Source: an uncultured Prevotella sp.
GTDB taxonomy: Bacteria > Bacteroidota > Bacteroidia > Bacteroidales > Bacteroidaceae
Direction: 5' to 3'
NCBI GenBank assembly: GCA_946548085.1
Contig: CAMNPN010000026.1
Span: forward strand, 1 to 34,419
Length of the DNA stretch: 34,419 nt
Shown here: piece by piece, positions 32,793 through 34,419 of the stretch
Layout of the letters: each line of letters starts with the position of its first letter
Position numbering within the stretch: position 1 is the first letter of the stretch
Notes under the pieces: generated by a model
Database searches by the model: none
Told to the model about the DNA's origin: nothing
What the model saw: only the letters and a program-made list of their open reading frames with translations
Translations under genes and position numbers: made by a program

Positions 32793-32876
32793 GTTCGGTT
32801 CTCAATTGCCTAACTGCCTGACGGGGAAGTAGCCTATATCAATTATTTCAAACTAAATATTATATAAATTGCATTA

Positions 32877-33298
32877 AGCCGTCACTTTGGCGGATATTAT
32901 GCTGATATTCAGTAGTTTAGATTATGACGGCTTAATGTTTAAGCCGTCACTCAGCCGTCATAATCACCTTGAAAACATGAAACATGCTTACATATTCTGC
33001 CCTTTTTGCAGGCAGCTCTCTGTTGTTAACGATAGGAGTTTATGATAGTTTAGATAGTCCAAACTGACAGTTTACCCAGCCTAAACTGTCAGTTTACCCA
33101 GACTAAACTGTCAGTTCAGACTATCTGTGTGATTGCTGAACTGCCTATTAATAAAGCATTTCAGCGATGTTTTCCTCAATTTTCGGCCAGGATTTGCTCT
33201 ATTTTCAGGTAAAAGTGACGGCTATATGACGGCTATTGAAGTAAGCCGTCATAACTTAACGCTTTAGAATACAGTTAGTTAGATGAAAAAGTGACGGC
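32877..33298. repeat. Dispersed TGACGGCT/AGCCGTCA octamers
   Basis: AGCCGTCA at 32877-32884, 32942-32949, 32953-32960 and 33244-33251. TGACGGCT at 32925-32932, 33216-33223 and 33227-33234, plus TGACGGC at 33292-33298. Two form the perfect hairpin TGACGGCTTAA-TGT-TTAAGCCGTCA (32925-32949). Confidence 0.8.
33052..33126. repeat. Hairpin enclosing three 22-bp palindromic tandem units
   Basis: The unit CTAAACTGTCAGTTTACCCA(GA) occurs at about 33059-33080, 33081-33102 and 33103-33122, the last diverged. Each contains the near-palindrome AAACTGWCAGTTT. The outer arms 33052-33070 and 33108-33126 are inverted repeats matching at 17 of 19 positions. Confidence 0.8.
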
Positions 33299-33378
33299 AT
33301 AAGCCATATTTGCTCATCTTCTATTTGTAGTGTGAAAATAGCGCAATCACATCATGATAAATATAATTTACATAAGAG

Positions 33379-33456
33379 ATCAGAGGGACACAAAATCAGA
33401 GGGACAAGGTCATTGATTCTTTCTGAAAAAAGATCAATCACCTGTCCCAGTGATTT
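33379..33456. repeat. Palindromic element with 16-bp spaced ATCAGAGGGACA units
   Basis: ATCAGAGGGACA at 33379-33390 and 33395-33406 (period 16). The segment from 33394 to 33419 is an imperfect inverted repeat of 33432-33456, giving a hairpin with arms of about 24 bp. Its right end encodes the final NHWDR of the truncated bspA frame. Confidence 0.75.
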
Positions 33457-33920
33457 CGCGCACATGAACCGATGCTTGTCAACTGGCTACCATTAGCAAT
33501 GGTGAAGGTGATGGCAGGGTGAGAGGAGGCACCACGATAGAAGGCATATTCACTGATGCTCGTCACTGAGGCGGGGATGCTCACGCTCGTCACGCTGTTC
33601 ATAAACGAGAAGTCGCTTACACCGATGCTGGTGATGCCCTCGCCGATGACGATGGTCGTACACTCGCCCTTGTAGCTGGCAAATGGGCGGTTGTCTGTAC
33701 TGAGATTGACGCTTGCGTAGTCAGTCAAGGTTCCCGTGCCACTGATGGTCAGCGTCTTCGTAGAGGTGTCGTACGACCACGTTGCGTTCGTGCCGAACGA
33801 GCCGCTGGTGCCGTCTGCCCACGCCGTCTGCGCGGCGGTGGCGGTCAGCAGCGTGGCGAGCAGCAGGATGAGTGCCGTCCGCGACGTGCTGAAGAAATGA
33901 ATGATTCTGTTCATGTTCAT
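33438..33920 (-). pseudogene. Truncated BspA-like leucine-rich-repeat surface protein
   Basis: 160 aa. A signal peptide (basic start, then ALILLLATLLTATAAQTAWA) is followed by the usual BspA N-terminal strand region GTSGSFGTNATWSYDTSTKTLTISGTGTLTDY. One to two LRR units follow: CTTIVIGEGITSIGVSDFSFMNSVTSVSIPASVTSISEYAFYRG. BspA proteins normally carry many such repeats and a C-terminal sorting tail. Here the frame stops in the middle of a repeat unit (SQLTSIGS) and ends CARNHWDR, read from the palindromic element at 33379-33456. I take it as a broken gene. A short secreted product could still be made. Confidence 0.7.
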
Positions 33921-33983
33921 TGTTGTTTTATTTATTGTTTATACCTTATTCAATATATTGGGCTGGCACACCATAAACGGAAG

Positions 33984-34015
33984 CCGCCGAGCGCATCTTT
34001 CGGATGTCTCGGCGG
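33984..34015 (-). terminator. Strong hairpin after the zeta-toxin remnant
   Basis: CCGCCGAG (33984-33991) pairs with CTCGGCGG (34008-34015), with an inner GCATC/GGATGT pairing closing a small loop. It lies between the toxin remnant and bspA. There is no T-run on the minus strand, so the terminator call is moderate. Confidence 0.55.
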
Positions 34016-34043
34016 ATATTATCTTGGGGAAAGGGGAAGGGGC

Positions 34044-34255
34044 TTAGTCAATGATGGCTTGCGCCCAGAGGGGAATGTCGTCGGTATAGCGTTTGAACAG
34101 CAGTCCGTCGGTCATGCGGAAGAGCGGTCGGGATTGATGTAGAGGGCATCCTCGAGCCACTCGTGGCGCAGTATCTTAGAGGTGATGGTGGTCTTGCCCG
34201 AGCCGTTGGGGCCGGCGATGACGATGAGAACCGGTCGATGCTTCGCTACTGCCAT
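34044..34255 (-). pseudogene. Zeta-toxin-like P-loop kinase remnant, deleted and frameshifted
   Basis: The first piece, 34112-34255 (47 aa), reads MAVAKHRPVLIVIAGPNGSGKTTITSKILRHEWLEDALYINPD, the zeta-toxin/UDP-N-acetylglucosamine-kinase type N-terminus with Walker A GPNGSGKT. It stops at 34112. A different frame then continues as MTDGLLFKRYTDDIPLWAQAIID to the stop at 34044, matching the C-terminal end of such proteins. About 70 codons remain where relatives have near 200, so the middle is deleted and the junction out of frame. The start overlaps the end of the upstream small ORF, as in a two-gene toxin module. Confidence 0.65.
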
Positions 34256-34419
34256 GCGGTCGAAATCTTTTGGGATTCATGCTTCAACTGGCTGAAGAAC
34301 CGTGCTGTCGCCTCGGCTCTTTTCTGCTTGGCATCCTCTGCGGCCTCCCGCATCAGTTGGCTGAGCACCTCGTCGGTAGGCTCTTCCATGCTCGTCAGTT
34401 TGTAGGTGTCAATGCTCAT
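34246..34419 (-). CDS. Small ORF upstream of the zeta-toxin remnant, possible antitoxin or module partner
   Basis: 57 aa from the ATG at the window edge (34417-34419); a longer N-terminus outside the window is possible. It is helical and charged (EEPTDEVLSQLMREAAEDAKQKRAEATARFFSQLKHE) with no DNA-binding motif that I recognise. Its stop at 34246 overlaps the start of the P-loop remnant at 34255 by 10 bp, the tight coupling typical of antitoxin-toxin pairs. The function is not demonstrated, and the partner is broken. Confidence 0.55.
   Translation of the reverse strand: MSIDTYKLTSMEEPTDEVLSQLMREAAEDAKQKRAEATARFFSQLKHESQKISTAWQ

Larger units (their letters stand above)
32793..33437. other. Repeat-rich non-coding region
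   Basis: About 645 bp with no credible gene in any frame. It holds several copies of the octamer TGACGGCT in both orientations (32877-33298), a large hairpin with 22-bp tandem units (33052-33126) and a palindromic element (33379-33456) that ends the bspA remnant. No tRNA, rRNA or CRISPR structure is visible. Confidence 0.7.

Noticed and set aside
33059..33122. Short direct repeats considered as a CRISPR array
   Set aside because: The unit is a contiguous 22-bp tandem with no unique spacers and no cas genes nearby.
32877..33126. Repeat region considered as a chromosomal replication origin
   Set aside because: No DnaA-box cluster (TTATCCACA type) and no dnaA, gidA or similar genes; the region follows fusA.

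Overview
The window looks like chromosomal DNA of a Prevotella-type member of the Bacteroidales. The evidence is the Bacteroidetes promoter form (TTTG, about 20 bases, TAnnTTTG, often TACCTTTG), near absence of Shine-Dalgarno sites, BACON, DUF4831 and DUF3467 proteins, an Oar-like TonB-dependent receptor, a Prevotella-style C-terminal sorting-like tail (GLYDLKGRRV...), a BspA-like surface protein and a eukaryote-type single-chain glycyl-tRNA synthetase.

Layout. 1-7962 (minus): a five-gene run of a small membrane protein, a CPA2 antiporter and a tripartite RND efflux pump (adaptor, pump, outer-membrane factor cut by the window edge). 7963-8511: regulatory gap with a strong leftward promoter, 17-bp direct repeats and a possible AraC remnant. 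8512-9561 (plus): manA with an unusual in-frame insertion. 9674-13741 (minus): glyQS, an FKBP isomerase lipoprotein, then an AAA ATPase plus DUF4435/TOPRIM pair resembling the PARIS defence cassette. 14138-17266 (minus): a small lipoprotein, an outer-membrane beta-barrel, and a TPR/transmembrane/HTH regulator. 17407-17481 (plus): tRNA-Val. 17516-23564 (minus): TonB receptor, BACON/OB-fold lipoprotein and secreted endonuclease I, read here as a nucleic-acid capture locus. 23714-26203 (minus): hpt-adk-obg. 26283-32725 (plus): nnr, DUF4831, DUF3467, then rpsL-rpsG-fusA with a terminator. 32793-34419: repeat-rich non-coding DNA, a truncated bspA and a deleted zeta-toxin-like gene with an upstream small ORF.

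The most unusual signal is a set of short repeat families spread over the window: heptamer-armed 100-bp palindromes (two full, one half copy), 7-bp and 16-bp tandem units, and a 19-bp word. They lie not only between genes but inside coding regions. They supply a start codon (DUF4831), parts of signal peptides (FKBP, DUF4831), an acidic-tail junction (Obg), an insertion in ManA, a loop in the outer-membrane factor, and the broken end of bspA. This resembles protein-coding repeats such as the Rickettsia palindromic elements, but the units seen here are different and I do not know of a description of them.

All calls rest on reading the sequence; no database search was possible.
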